Positions 13,224 through 22,086 of a DNA stretch of 25,267 nt are shown piece after piece (the stretch's first letter is position 1; each line of letters begins with the position of its first letter). Made by a program: the position numbers and the translations under genes. The notes below the pieces were generated by a model. That model worked only from the letters and a program-made list of their open reading frames with translations. It did not search any database and was not told where the DNA came from. Source of the DNA: a virus; IMG/VR virus record IMGVR_UViG_3300035698_001791, positions 1 through 25,267 of that record; one strand, given 5' to 3'.

Positions 13224-14342
13224 TTAAGCGTGGAAGATTGGCAAGATACCAAGGTTCAGAGCATTCACTTTACGCGTGTAAGCTGTTTTAGCAGCCAGGT
13301 CAGCGTTAGAAGCAAAGGCAGTAGTCGCGCCAGCCCAGTCATAACCCATTGGGTGCATGATGTAACCATAACGATACCAGATGTTAGTCGAACCACCACC
13401 AGTGTAGGAAGCCGCATCACGGTCAACTTCAACAGGGGTTGGGACGCTAACAGGAGCAAAGGAGATTGCCTCTGGCTTGATGAGGAAAGTACACTTCGAA
13501 GAGCGAGTATTCAGGTCACCAGCAGCCGCACCAGCAATCATCTGGTCAGCACGAGTTGGAATCAGGCGGAACTTACCACCAAAGATTGTCGAGAACTCAA
13601 GGTTACCATCAGTAACAGTTGTATCGTCAACGAGGTTAGCAGCACGGAACTCAGCCATGTTTTCAGGCGAAGTAACCATGTACATGTAGTCTGGTTCGTA
13701 GTCTTTAAAGCCCATACCAACTGCACGGAAAAGACGCTCACCACGGGAAGCGCCAACAGCTGTGCTGTCGAACAACCGACGCTGGTCGCCAACTACTGTA
13801 GCAGCATCGCCGAATTCACCTGCGGCGTTGATGTCTACAAAGAAGCCTGTAGCGGCAGTGTCTGCATCAGTATCAAAATCGAGCATACCACCAGCACCAG
13901 CACCACCAAAGTCACCGAGGGCAACTTCAGAACCAGCAACACCTTTAAGAACGGACAACAGGCCGTTGTGCTCATCTTGGGCACGGACTTCAGAGAAGTC
14001 ACGAGCGATCTTCAGGAGACCGTCCTGCTTAGAAACAACTTCCTGCAAGTTTACCTGCTTAGCACCGAAGGTACGAACAGTCTTGATGTAGGAGCTGACT
14101 TCAGTCGTGATGTCCGTGTAAGTACCATCCGCAGCGTTCGAAAGCGAAGCTACGTTGATGTTAGCCGACAAAGGCTGGTACCAGCGCATTTGACCGATAA
14201 AGCTTTCGCCATCGGCGGTAATGTCGTCACGTTGACCAACAATACCTGTCGAGTTCAGTTTACGAGCAGCCGTGTAGGCTTCATCGCTATAGGCAGAAAT
14301 CGCGATGGCGATGTTCTGAAAGTCTGTATTTGTAATAGTCAT
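13224..14342 (-). CDS. Major capsid protein (372 aa)
   Basis: 372 residues placed between scaffold and adaptor genes. Features expected of an HK97-fold coat protein include a helical N-terminus, a long spine-helix-like region (KTVRTFGAKQVNLQEVVSKQDGLLKIARDF at about 87-116), a strand-rich axial domain and a C-terminal segment (GYIMHPMGYDWAG at 326-338, then NLGILPIF at 363-370). There is no N-terminal delta domain, consistent with a separate scaffold gene, and I see no prohead protease gene in the window. ATG 14342 follows AATAAGGAAAACACCC. Highly expressed coat genes often have this ribosome-site quality. Confidence 0.86.
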   Translation of the reverse strand: MTITNTDFQNIAIAISAYSDEAYTAARKLNSTGIVGQRDDITADGESFIGQMRWYQPLSANINVASLSNAADGTYTDITTEVSSYIKTVRTFGAKQVNLQEVVSKQDGLLKIARDFSEVRAQDEHNGLLSVLKGVAGSEVALGDFGGAGAGGMLDFDTDADTAATGFFVDINAAGEFGDAATVVGDQRRLFDSTAVGASRGERLFRAVGMGFKDYEPDYMYMVTSPENMAEFRAANLVDDTTVTDGNLEFSTIFGGKFRLIPTRADQMIAGAAAGDLNTRSSKCTFLIKPEAISFAPVSVPTPVEVDRDAASYTGGGSTNIWYRYGYIMHPMGYDWAGATTAFASNADLAAKTAYTRKVNALNLGILPIFHA

Positions 14343-14365
14343 TGGGTGTTTTCCTTATTAGAAAA

Positions 14366-15127
14366 TTAGTAGCCAAAGCTACCGAGTTTACCCTTACGGG
14401 CTTGTTCTAGTATTTCATCCCCCGTCATCTCCAGCACACTCTTAGTCTTGTCTGTGGCTGAATTACCACCGGGTTTATCTTTCCCGCTACCTGAGTTAGG
14501 TTTAGTTCGGAAGAGGAATTCGTTGTCTTTATCTTTTGAGTATTCTTCAACAAAGGAAGCGATTGTTTTACCGTCTTTGCTGACCCAGTCTCCGTCTTCG
14601 TCCTGCTTGAGGTTATCGATTACGTCGCGGCGGGCCATTTCACGGCTGCGATCATTTTTGAAGTCAAGACTAGCGAGTGCGCTTGACACCACTTGGTCTC
14701 GTTTTAGAGAAGTATTCTCCTCTTGGAGCAGCTTTACCTTGGCTTCTGACTCCAGGACTTTCATTTCTGCTAGTTCCTGTAGCTTACCATCAGCCTCTAG
14801 TTGCTTCATCTTCTCTTCTTTTTGAGACTTAGCAAGGTCAGATTGTTCTTTCTCTGTCTTGGCAAGTTTCTCAGCCATCTTGTCCATGTTTGCCTTCATC
14901 TTAGCAAGCTTCTCGTCAGCAAGACGTTCAACACGAGCCTCAATATCGTCATCATCTTCTGACCCGGAATTATCACCGTCATCGTCTTCGGCAGCTTCGG
15001 CCTCAGCGAGTTGTTTCTCTGCTTCAGTGATTTCAATCAGCAGTTTGGCGGATTCACCCTTGTCATTAGTTTCAGACTCCTTAGCTTTGAGGTCTTCGAT
15101 CAGTTTCTTAATTTCTTCAATACTCAT
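14366..15127 (-). CDS. Capsid scaffolding protein (253 aa)
   Basis: 253 residues, very rich in Glu, Lys, Asp and Ala. A coiled coil runs over about 65-150 (RLADEKLAKMKANMDKMAEKL and following), preceded by a poly-acidic stretch near 47-62 (EDDDGDNSGSEDDDD). The C-terminus is compact (LEMTGDEILEQARKGKLGSFGY), as in scaffolds whose C-terminal helix binds the coat. It lies immediately before the major capsid gene. ATG 15127 follows TTAAGGAGATACC. It should direct procapsid assembly and leave before or during packaging. Confidence 0.85.
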   Translation of the reverse strand: MSIEEIKKLIEDLKAKESETNDKGESAKLLIEITEAEKQLAEAEAAEDDDGDNSGSEDDDDIEARVERLADEKLAKMKANMDKMAEKLAKTEKEQSDLAKSQKEEKMKQLEADGKLQELAEMKVLESEAKVKLLQEENTSLKRDQVVSSALASLDFKNDRSREMARRDVIDNLKQDEDGDWVSKDGKTIASFVEEYSKDKDNEFLFRTKPNSGSGKDKPGGNSATDKTKSVLEMTGDEILEQARKGKLGSFGY

Positions 15128-15218
15128 GGTATCTCCTTAAGCACAGCTTAATGTGTAGTTGTTAAGAGCAAGGCACGGCCTCATCTCTGGTTTGTTGGTC
15201 TCGACTATTACAAATAAA

Positions 15219-15659
15219 TCATAGACCTATGTGACTGTAATCGTTGTCACAGTATGGTAGTTTTAAAAGTTGGCAGAGGTTGTTATGATAAACACCAACA
15301 TCCTTCGCACAACTTCTAATTGAGACCCCTTGCTTCATCTTTCTCAAGGTGTAGCGCAAGTCTGCAAAAGTTATCTTATTCAGGTTTCTATTGAACTCAG
15401 GTTTGTACTCTGCTATGAGACGGCCTTCAATGAAGCGTATCTCTGCAAAATCCCTTGTTTCGTATAGAATCTTTACAAAGTTATTATTTCCATTCTTTAG
15501 TGCAGAAGCAATCAACCACTCGTAGTGGTCTTCACTCCTCTTCAAAAACTGGAAAGCTCTGTGAACTTGGCCGCTCCCTAGGTATACTAGTGTACCGTCA
15601 CTCTCATAGTGACCATACACAACCCAAGTTTGGTCTGCGTTCTTTACTCTGTTACTCAT
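15219..15659 (-). CDS. GIY-YIG family endonuclease, free-standing homing-like (146 aa)
   Basis: The N-terminal half fits the GIY-YIG nuclease fold: VVYGHY (13-18) and VYLGSG (25-30) form the two Tyr motifs, Arg34 follows in QVHRAF, and Glu79 in FIEGRLIAEYKPEFN is the metal-binding Glu, with Asn90 after it. The C-terminal part (LRKMKQGVSIRSCAKDVGVYHNNLCQLLKL, 105-134) looks like a helix-turn-helix for DNA binding. It is wedged between the MuF-polymerase gene and the scaffold gene, with its AAAGGAG overlapping the stop region of the former. It is probably a selfish homing endonuclease in the head operon. Confidence 0.82.
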   Translation of the reverse strand: MSNRVKNADQTWVVYGHYESDGTLVYLGSGQVHRAFQFLKRSEDHYEWLIASALKNGNNNFVKILYETRDFAEIRFIEGRLIAEYKPEFNRNLNKITFADLRYTLRKMKQGVSIRSCAKDVGVYHNNLCQLLKLPYCDNDYSHIGL

Positions 15660-15668
15660 GGTTCTCCT

Positions 15669-18600
15669 TTACGGCCCAATTCCATAGAAATATGTACCAT
15701 CGGGCGTTGAAAGTATTTCTGCGCGAGTGATCGCGTTTGGTGGGTCGATTAGGCCAAGGCGTTTTGCCTCGTCTAAGAGATTGTGGTAGGTTGTTCGGGA
15801 CATCCCCGAGCGGCGCATTTCTAGAAGGGTGCGCCGGATAGTATCACCTTCGAGAGCATCCGCATAGATGGTTCTCAAGGCAGTTCTAGCACGATCAGCT
15901 TCAGCAATGTTAGTGAAGAAGGCGTCGTGAATTGTTCCTGTTGCAACGTTGTTCTCTCGACCCCACAAGTGGAAGCGTCTAACAATCACTGCATCATTAC
16001 TGTGGTTCCCATTGACACCGAGGCCAATAGAGGCTCTCGAAACCGAGCCTTTCCCTAGTAGTCTTCCGTCCTCAACAGAGGATTCAATGATGTTCATAAC
16101 CTGCCTACCAGTGACAGGGTCTCTGAAGGCAATCCGCTCTTGGATCTTTGGTCTATAGCGTTGCATCATGATCTTACCATCAAAGGTAACCCAGGGGATG
16201 TCAACACTCTGTGTTTCTTGTACGTAGTCTTTAGCTACTCTTTTCCAGAAGTTGATGAAGTTAGTTGTGACAGGTGCCCTACGGGCCAAGTTAGCGGACA
16301 TAATACGAGACACAGCCTCAAAGTCCCTTGGTGTAATGATACCTTGCCTTGCGTTCATAATCTTCTCTACAAACTCTGCTGTAGAATTGTGGATGGCCAT
16401 AGCCTCTGTCATCAAATGACGTCCAGCTGGGACGCTATTATTAACAAGTTCCACAAGTTCTTGCCTAAAAGCAGTTAGTTCGCTTACTGTTTGAGTAGCC
16501 CTTAGGCGAGTAGCCACCTTGATCTGACCATCAATTATTCGAAGTTGTTCACTGAGGTCAGCCTTGGTGATAGTAATGAAACCCTTGCTTTGAAGGATTG
16601 ACTGAAGCTTGCCAGCAACGTTAGCTGTCTTTGTGGCTTCACCAGCACCGTAGAAAGTTACCATATTTTGTGCTTTCGCGGCTTTTGCCAAGTCTTCCCA
16701 AGTTAGGTTTGCATTCCTTAGGGCAGCAATCCTCAAGAACTCGGGGTCATTGATAGTATCCATTGCAACTAGGTCATACAACCTGTTCTTTTGTGTTGTC
16801 GCAAGAACATTAGAAGACATAGCAATAGAGCGGTCACCTGTTGAAAGAGCAATGATCTGTGCCCCTGAAGAAGAGGCATCGTTCTCAATCATTAGCCTTG
16901 TTTGGTAAGAGGACAACCGTTGTAGGTTTCCAAAGTTACCCTCAACATGGTCGTAGATACGAGCATACTCAAGCGAGAGTCTAGCGAGTTTAGCTACCTC
17001 TGGTCCTTCAAGTCCACGGATAAGGGGGTGTTCAAGAAATTCTCTTACACGACGATCTCGTTGGGTCTTCTGTTGAAGTAGACGGCCAAGTTCTAGTAAG
17101 GCCTTCTCGTTTCTCCGAAAGATAGAGACACGGCCTGACTGGGTGAGAGCCTCATCAGCTGGACCCAAGAGGGCACCGATCTGAATACGAAGCTCACGTA
17201 CACTAGCCGCGTCTATGTTAACAGCCCTGCCAGAGTTTAGGAAGGGTCTAACAAGCTCACCTCCTGTAGGAGTAAGGTAGCCACGGTGGTAAACTCGCCC
17301 ACGGGAGTCTAAGAAAGCCTGCGTCCTAAAAGGAGCGTCTCTCAAACGGTGGTACTTTGCTGTAGCCATAAGTCCATAACCTTGCTCTCCTCGGGCGAGG
17401 ATCTCATGCCTGAACTCATTTAGGCTGTCATAGTAGGCAGCACGTCCGCGTGGATCTCGAAACCTTGTCAGGTAGTCCATGAAGTCAAAGTATTCACTAT
17501 CAACAGCATACTCCACGTTTGTAACATGGTTCATCATCTGCGCCATCTCTCGATCGATCTGTTTAGGATCGTAGTCGGCAAACTTATTTGCGGAGATGAT
17601 AGGGATTCCTGTGTCATTGCCTCGGGCATCAACAAAGGTTTTCTTACCAGCAGTTACATAGAGACGATCTCTAGAGGAGGTAACCCCTAGTCGCCTAGCA
17701 ATAGTGGCTCTACGCTCGGCTTCCTGTAGCCTTAGGAGGTTCTTGTCAATGACAACAACTTCGCGACTAATAGTATCGCCCCAACCGCCAGAAGCGCGTC
17801 CTGTGTCCAGATCTAGAACACCTCTACGAACTTTACCTCGGAAACCAATCCGGATCATATTCTGATCTTTCATGTAATCAAGTATCTTTGAACCCTCTAC
17901 ATGATAGGACCTAATGGTGCGGGTAACACCAGGAAGATTGCCAATATCCTCTGCGAGTTGCCTGCCAATAGCAATAGCAAGGCTGTCATAGTCTGTTGAC
18001 TGTCCAGAAGCAACCAGCTTAAAGGACTTAGTTAGGGCTGCGAGAGCCTTCGTGTCTAGGATTTTTGAGGTAGGTGCTCTGCTAAAAACCAGGAACTCTA
18101 GGTCGAGAACTCTTCGGACCTGGGCGTTCAGCTTGGAAACTTGCGTTGTCCACCAGGAGTCAGAAGGTTCCACCAGCTCACCATAAGCCTTCTTGAATTT
18201 ACGGTAGGCCTTCCTTAGAGGTACAATCTTGTCCAAGAGGTCACTCTTGAACTGTTTAACCTGCTTTTGTGTGACAAGGAACTTAGAGAAGTAAGTTCGC
18301 ATAGGGGAACGACCAGTAAGGTACATTCTCTGTGCGAGTTTAGTTCCCTCAGTACGACGCCAAGCATCGATAAAACGTTGGTCCCTTAGGTGATTTCTGG
18401 CAAGGTCATCAAGGTTGTAGTACTTACCCATAATCTGAACTTGAGGGACGTCTGCACTCAGATACCTTACAAACATCTCTGATCTTGCTCTTGAGCGTGT
18501 GTCAAGGAGACGTGATACGTTCTGTACAGCAAACCTATTCTCAGCACGGATAACAGCGGTGAGGTCACCCCAAGGGAGTTTATCATGATTGTAACGCTGG

Positions 18601-20048
18601 AATACCACACGTAGGTTCTCAAGGGCCACAGTCTGTTGGTTCAGAGATATACGATCGTCAAGCCCCGCCACAGCTGACTCAATGAAATTCTTCTGATCCA
18701 AGGTTAGATCTTTCGAGTTCCTCAAAAAGTCAATACGCTCTTGATAGAGGTTAAAGTCAGGGTCATAAAGTAGGCTGTTCTTGATTTCTCCTGTCAAAGG
18801 GTCCGCTGAGAAGTTACGCTCATCAAACTCATTACCAACACGTCGGCGTGAAGCTTGCTTACCCACCAAAGAGGTGCCTCTGTAGTTTGTCAGAGCTAGG
18901 GTGGAGTTAAAGTCGTCAGAGTCATGAATGAAGAGGTTTCTCAAGTCTTCCTTGTGGCGGGAACTGTTGATTAACATTGCCGGAGTTTTAGCTGCCACAG
19001 GGAGGGCGGCGGCTTTCACTGCCTGCCTAGGGCGGAAAACAGCAGTAGCTGCAGCGGCTCGGGCGCGTAAGGCTTGGATACTAAGAACAACCCCTTTTGG
19101 AGAGATGAACTGTTCAGCACGAAGCTTACCCTGTCTGAAGAGATCAGCTGTAGTAGCACCACCAAGCAGCTTATCTTGTATAACGTTAGTCTGCCGTCTC
19201 AGGAAGTCTGAGAAGGAGGTGATAGTGGCGGGGTTCCCGTTAAAGTCAGCAACATCTAGAGCGTTGACAGCACCCTTTTTGAGTCTAGCTGAAGCAGCCA
19301 TCGCCTGGAGGTCTTCCTTACTCTTCAAAACAGGGATCATCGTAGAACGACAATTCCAGTGTAGGGGTGGGCGATACTGTTTTTCGTCTAGGTCATAAAC
19401 CTTCCCGTTATGGTAGCTACAAATAGAGCTTGTTCGGGAGTCAAGAATAGCAGTGAACATGTAGCCAGCAAGGATGTCCTTGTTAGCCTCAATTACTTTG
19501 TCCATAGCAGCAGTTTGTGTTGAGGTAATTGCAGTCCGGGTTAGTGTCCGGGCCTGGTGTTCTGTGATCTTCGTTGTCTTTAGGACATCTTTGATGATAT
19601 CGTTGTTTGATAGTCCGTTTGCTAGTCCACTTCGGACCTTGTTTCTAATACGTACTAACTCTCCAGAAGAGATGTTCGCTAAGCCCGTTGAAAGTGTCCG
19701 GGGGCCTCGGATGGCAGGGCCAGTAATCTCAGCAAGAAGCTCACGAGTCCTTGGGCGAGTAACCTTGAAAAAGGAGCGAGCCTCTCTATGGAGGTTATCG
19801 GAGTGGAAGTCAAGCTCTGCTGTAGAAAACTCTCTCAAACCCCGACCGGAGCTAGCATTGATTTCTTTTGCAAAGCGTGTTATCTCTGGTTGGACATCAG
19901 CGCGGATGTTTCCGGAGAGGAGGTCACGAAGGCGCTTTCGGTGCCTACGGATGATTCTCCCATTTCCTACTTGTAAGCCTTCTTCATAAAGGCGTACGTC
20001 TGTCATGTGATCAATAATACGATCAAAGACTCTATCATTAACGTTCAT
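15669..20048 (-). CDS. MuF minor head protein fused to a single-subunit T7/N4-like RNA polymerase (1,459 aa)
   Basis: One uninterrupted frame; ATG 20048 follows ATAGGAGAACTAG. Residues about 130-245 are a MuF/SPP1-gp7 head domain: LTRTAITSTQTAAMDK, LDSRTSSIC (202-210) and PPLHWNCRST (227-236) with Cys210 and Cys233. An Ala-rich linker spans about 320-357. The C-terminal half carries the single-subunit RNA polymerase set: DSRGRVY (914-920; T7 D421/R425), motif A NDASSSGAQ with Asp1057 (T7 D537), motif B KAQNMVTFYGAG with Lys1125, Met1129 and Tyr1133 (T7 K631, M635, Y639, same spacing), GNHSND with His1349 (T7 H784) and motif C TIHDAF with His1374-Asp1375 (T7 H811-D812). The T7 Arg627 position is Ala1121, next to Lys1122. 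It follows the portal gene, as MuF genes do. I infer a virion-borne, injected polymerase that transcribes early genes. No ribosome site separates the two halves (checked at Met358). Confidence 0.93.
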   Translation of the reverse strand: MNVNDRVFDRIIDHMTDVRLYEEGLQVGNGRIIRRHRKRLRDLLSGNIRADVQPEITRFAKEINASSGRGLREFSTAELDFHSDNLHREARSFFKVTRPRTRELLAEITGPAIRGPRTLSTGLANISSGELVRIRNKVRSGLANGLSNNDIIKDVLKTTKITEHQARTLTRTAITSTQTAAMDKVIEANKDILAGYMFTAILDSRTSSICSYHNGKVYDLDEKQYRPPLHWNCRSTMIPVLKSKEDLQAMAASARLKKGAVNALDVADFNGNPATITSFSDFLRRQTNVIQDKLLGGATTADLFRQGKLRAEQFISPKGVVLSIQALRARAAAATAVFRPRQAVKAAALPVAAKTPAMLINSSRHKEDLRNLFIHDSDDFNSTLALTNYRGTSLVGKQASRRRVGNEFDERNFSADPLTGEIKNSLLYDPDFNLYQERIDFLRNSKDLTLDQKNFIESAVAGLDDRISLNQQTVALENLRVVFQRYNHDKLPWGDLTAVIRAENRFAVQNVSRLLDTRSRARSEMFVRYLSADVPQVQIMGKYYNLDDLARNHLRDQRFIDAWRRTEGTKLAQRMYLTGRSPMRTYFSKFLVTQKQVKQFKSDLLDKIVPLRKAYRKFKKAYGELVEPSDSWWTTQVSKLNAQVRRVLDLEFLVFSRAPTSKILDTKALAALTKSFKLVASGQSTDYDSLAIAIGRQLAEDIGNLPGVTRTIRSYHVEGSKILDYMKDQNMIRIGFRGKVRRGVLDLDTGRASGGWGDTISREVVVIDKNLLRLQEAERRATIARRLGVTSSRDRLYVTAGKKTFVDARGNDTGIPIISANKFADYDPKQIDREMAQMMNHVTNVEYAVDSEYFDFMDYLTRFRDPRGRAAYYDSLNEFRHEILARGEQGYGLMATAKYHRLRDAPFRTQAFLDSRGRVYHRGYLTPTGGELVRPFLNSGRAVNIDAASVRELRIQIGALLGPADEALTQSGRVSIFRRNEKALLELGRLLQQKTQRDRRVREFLEHPLIRGLEGPEVAKLARLSLEYARIYDHVEGNFGNLQRLSSYQTRLMIENDASSSGAQIIALSTGDRSIAMSSNVLATTQKNRLYDLVAMDTINDPEFLRIAALRNANLTWEDLAKAAKAQNMVTFYGAGEATKTANVAGKLQSILQSKGFITITKADLSEQLRIIDGQIKVATRLRATQTVSELTAFRQELVELVNNSVPAGRHLMTEAMAIHNSTAEFVEKIMNARQGIITPRDFEAVSRIMSANLARRAPVTTNFINFWKRVAKDYVQETQSVDIPWVTFDGKIMMQRYRPKIQERIAFRDPVTGRQVMNIIESSVEDGRLLGKGSVSRASIGLGVNGNHSNDAVIVRRFHLWGRENNVATGTIHDAFFTNIAEADRARTALRTIYADALEGDTIRRTLLEMRRSGMSRTTYHNLLDEAKRLGLIDPPNAITRAEILSTPDGTYFYGIGP

Positions 20049-20081
20049 CTAGTTCTCCTATGAGAAGTTAGTATGTTATTC

Positions 20082-20155
20082 TGGCAAGGGTAGGAGGAAT
20101 CGAACCCCCACACGCGGTTTTGGAGACCGATGCTCTTCCATTGAGCTATACCCCT
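20082..20155 (-). tRNA. tRNA-Trp (anticodon CCA)
   Basis: A complete cloverleaf on the minus strand. Acceptor AGGGGTA/TACCCTT has one G-T pair; the D-arm is GCTC/GAGC. The anticodon loop is CTCCAAA, giving CCA, in a 4-5 bp stem. The T-arm is GGGGG-TTCGATT-CCTCC. Discriminator G is followed by an encoded CCA tail (20082-20084). It reads UGG. The gene lies 33 bases before the MuF-polymerase ATG. Confidence 0.94.
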
Positions 20156-20402
20156 TGAATTGGCAATGGTTGTTTTACTACGTTGGTACAACCACTAAAA
20201 CCTCGATAGGTCTTTTCGACATAGAGAAGCCTCGCCTTATTGGAATTAGGTGCCCCCTGGTGTAACCACCGTGAGGTCTTAGAAGGAGGTTCCGAAGACT
20301 AGTCCTAATTGCTGTTGACTTATATACCGACCTAGCAAGCCGGTTTTAGGCACACCCTCACGTTACTAGTATGTGGGGATTTTCATTCTGAGTAGCCTAA
20401 AC
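20156..20402 (-). other. 246-base non-coding stretch between two tRNA genes
   Basis: No convincing open frame on either strand. The minus strand holds several short inverted repeats: GGTG-GTTA-CACC, ACCT-ATCG-AGGT, a GACTAGTC palindrome, and GGTTGT...ACAACC near 20170-20195. TATATAAG occurs but without a clear -35. It could be a structured leader for the downstream gene, a tRNA processing spacer, a small RNA or decayed tRNA genes. I could not fold a third tRNA. Confidence 0.5.
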
Positions 20403-20476
20403 TGGTTGCGCAGCTGGGAGTTGAACCCAGAGTAAGAGATTATGAGTCTCCCGTGTTACCATTACACTACCGCGCG
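20403..20476 (-). tRNA. tRNA-Met type (anticodon CAT) with C1-A72 mismatch
   Basis: The minus strand gives acceptor CGCGCGG/CTGCGCA, TA at 8-9, D-arm GTGT/ACAC, anticodon arm GGAGA-CTCATAA-TCTCT (anticodon CAT), variable TACT, T-arm CTGGG-TTCAACT-CCCAG, discriminator A and encoded CCA. The first acceptor pair is a C-A mismatch, a hallmark of bacterial initiator tRNA. However the anticodon stem lacks the three G-C pairs and position 11-24 is T-A as in elongators. Initiator, elongator Met and lysidine-modified Ile2 all remain possible. Confidence 0.92.
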
Positions 20477-20482
20477 TTAAAG

Positions 20483-22060
20483 TTATTCTTCTACAGTGAC
20501 CTGATCGTTACCAGCGCCAGGTGTAAAGCCAAGAGGATCTGTTTGGATCTCTTCAATAGCATTGTCATCATCGTAGTCAGCAGGGAGGAAGTCGTTGTAC
20601 TTCGCAATGCTAATAAAGACAGTGCGAGGGATAAGACCTTGCTGATACCACTCGGAAACAAGCCGCATGGCAGCGTCACCACCAACCATAGGTGAGAAGT
20701 CAGAAGACATCTGAAAGTCAACATCGTTAGCTGACAAGCTAAGGTTGTAGCGCCAGTTAAGCATGAAGGCAATCACCTCCTGCATGGTACCAGACACCTT
20801 AGCGTTCAAGGCACCCAACTGAGCTGTTTGGGAAGCATTACGGATCTCCAAGGCAACCCCAGAAGCGGCTGGCTCAGGGGTTAGCATACGGATGCCCATC
20901 TTAGCCATCTCTTCAACAGTAGACTCGATTGCCCGATCCATGTCTGCCAAGGCAGCAGTGGGGGTCTCCAAGACAGTAATATCGTCGCCTTGACGGACCC
21001 TAAGCCAAGAGCCTAGACCAGAACCTACGAGGGCAGTGAAGTCCTCATCATTCATGTCGGATTTGACAATAGGGGTGTAGGTTGCAGCACCTAAGAGTAG
21101 GTGGTTACGACGAGAAACCTTGTTGTAAAGAGCAATCTCTCTCTCAATTAGGGGCATGAGAATAGGTTCAATAGGCTCGATCTGACCATTCAAAGGCCAA
21201 GCGGGGATTTTAGTAAGTCTCTCACCAAACATCTGTGGCGTAGCGGAGTCAACGAGCTTGAAGCCACTCTCAGCATAGGTGTCTTTATACTCTTGTCTCA
21301 CTTCACCGTTGTTGAAGGTGATAAGCCCACTACCGTCTGTCTTTTGATAAGTGTCGATCATGAAGTAACCATCATCATCAAGGTAATGGTCTACCACGGT
21401 ATCAACATACTCAGGGTGCCAAGGGTTATCAGTACCAAACTTGGTAGTGAGGCTCCTGGTGACAAACCGAGCCAGAGTCTTGATACGGGTAACTGGGTGG
21501 ACCGCCGTCTGAGTGTTAATTACAGTTTCTGCTTCCAGAAGGATTGGGTAAGGTGCAATACTCTCTCGTTGTTCAGGTGTCATGCTGTCCCAAGTAGGTG
21601 TATCTACAGAAGGATAGTCAACATAGACCCAACCTCGGGAGGTTTGGAGTTCTTCCCAAAGTGCATTATCTAGAAAGTTGAAAAGAGAACCACCATCTAA
21701 GGTGAAGTTTGTCTCCAACCAGTCAGCGGCTTCCTCAGGCACTCCCTCGGGTAGGTTCAAGTCAGACTTCTTCCTAAGAAGGGCGCTGATGAGGACCTTT
21801 GAATACTGAGAAACAAGTCCAGGAAGCTCTGCTTCTGTTTTATAGAAATTATACTGACCTTGCGACATAGAAGGTGAGAAAGGGATGAGTAGGTTTGCGT
21901 TTTCCATATCAGATACAAACTCGTCATGGGCTAAGGCAGTAGCTTGCCCTTGTAGGATGGCTCTTGAACGTTTCCACAGAGGTTTGATCGAGAGATAGCT
22001 ATCTGTAGGGTCAGCTACCGACTTTTTTAAAGCCTTTGGTGACTTCTTACTTTGAGCCAT
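20483..22060 (-). CDS. Portal protein, DUF4055 family (525 aa)
   Basis: 525 residues. The N-terminal region (KPLWKRSRAILQGQATALAHDEF at about 26-48, a loop ending LLIPFSP, then GQYNFYKTEAELPGLVSQYSKVLISALLRKK) has the arrangement of DUF4055 phage portal proteins: a 'W...r..L.G' helix, then a 'Y..Y...A.......t...l.g..fR..' helix. A long central helix bundle (IALYNKVSRRNHLLLGAATYTPIV) and a C-terminal acidic tail follow. The portal is the dodecameric DNA gate and binds terminase, MuF protein and adaptor. ATG 22060 follows AAAAGGAGACTTAA. It opens the head operon just after a terminator and a structured leader; two tRNA genes separate it from the MuF gene. Confidence 0.87.
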   Translation of the reverse strand: MAQSKKSPKALKKSVADPTDSYLSIKPLWKRSRAILQGQATALAHDEFVSDMENANLLIPFSPSMSQGQYNFYKTEAELPGLVSQYSKVLISALLRKKSDLNLPEGVPEEAADWLETNFTLDGGSLFNFLDNALWEELQTSRGWVYVDYPSVDTPTWDSMTPEQRESIAPYPILLEAETVINTQTAVHPVTRIKTLARFVTRSLTTKFGTDNPWHPEYVDTVVDHYLDDDGYFMIDTYQKTDGSGLITFNNGEVRQEYKDTYAESGFKLVDSATPQMFGERLTKIPAWPLNGQIEPIEPILMPLIEREIALYNKVSRRNHLLLGAATYTPIVKSDMNDEDFTALVGSGLGSWLRVRQGDDITVLETPTAALADMDRAIESTVEEMAKMGIRMLTPEPAASGVALEIRNASQTAQLGALNAKVSGTMQEVIAFMLNWRYNLSLSANDVDFQMSSDFSPMVGGDAAMRLVSEWYQQGLIPRTVFISIAKYNDFLPADYDDDNAIEEIQTDPLGFTPGAGNDQVTVEE

Positions 22061-22086
22061 TTAAGTCTCCTTTTGAGTTCATTTTG

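Noticed and set aside
13230-14369. Plus-strand frame of 379 codons opposite the major capsid gene
   Set aside because: Covers the capsid gene almost exactly in antisense; Ser/Val/Thr composition is that of a shadow frame.
20156-20402. Group I intron or third tRNA between the two tRNAs
   Set aside because: I could not find the conserved P7 core or a cloverleaf; described only as structured non-coding sequence.
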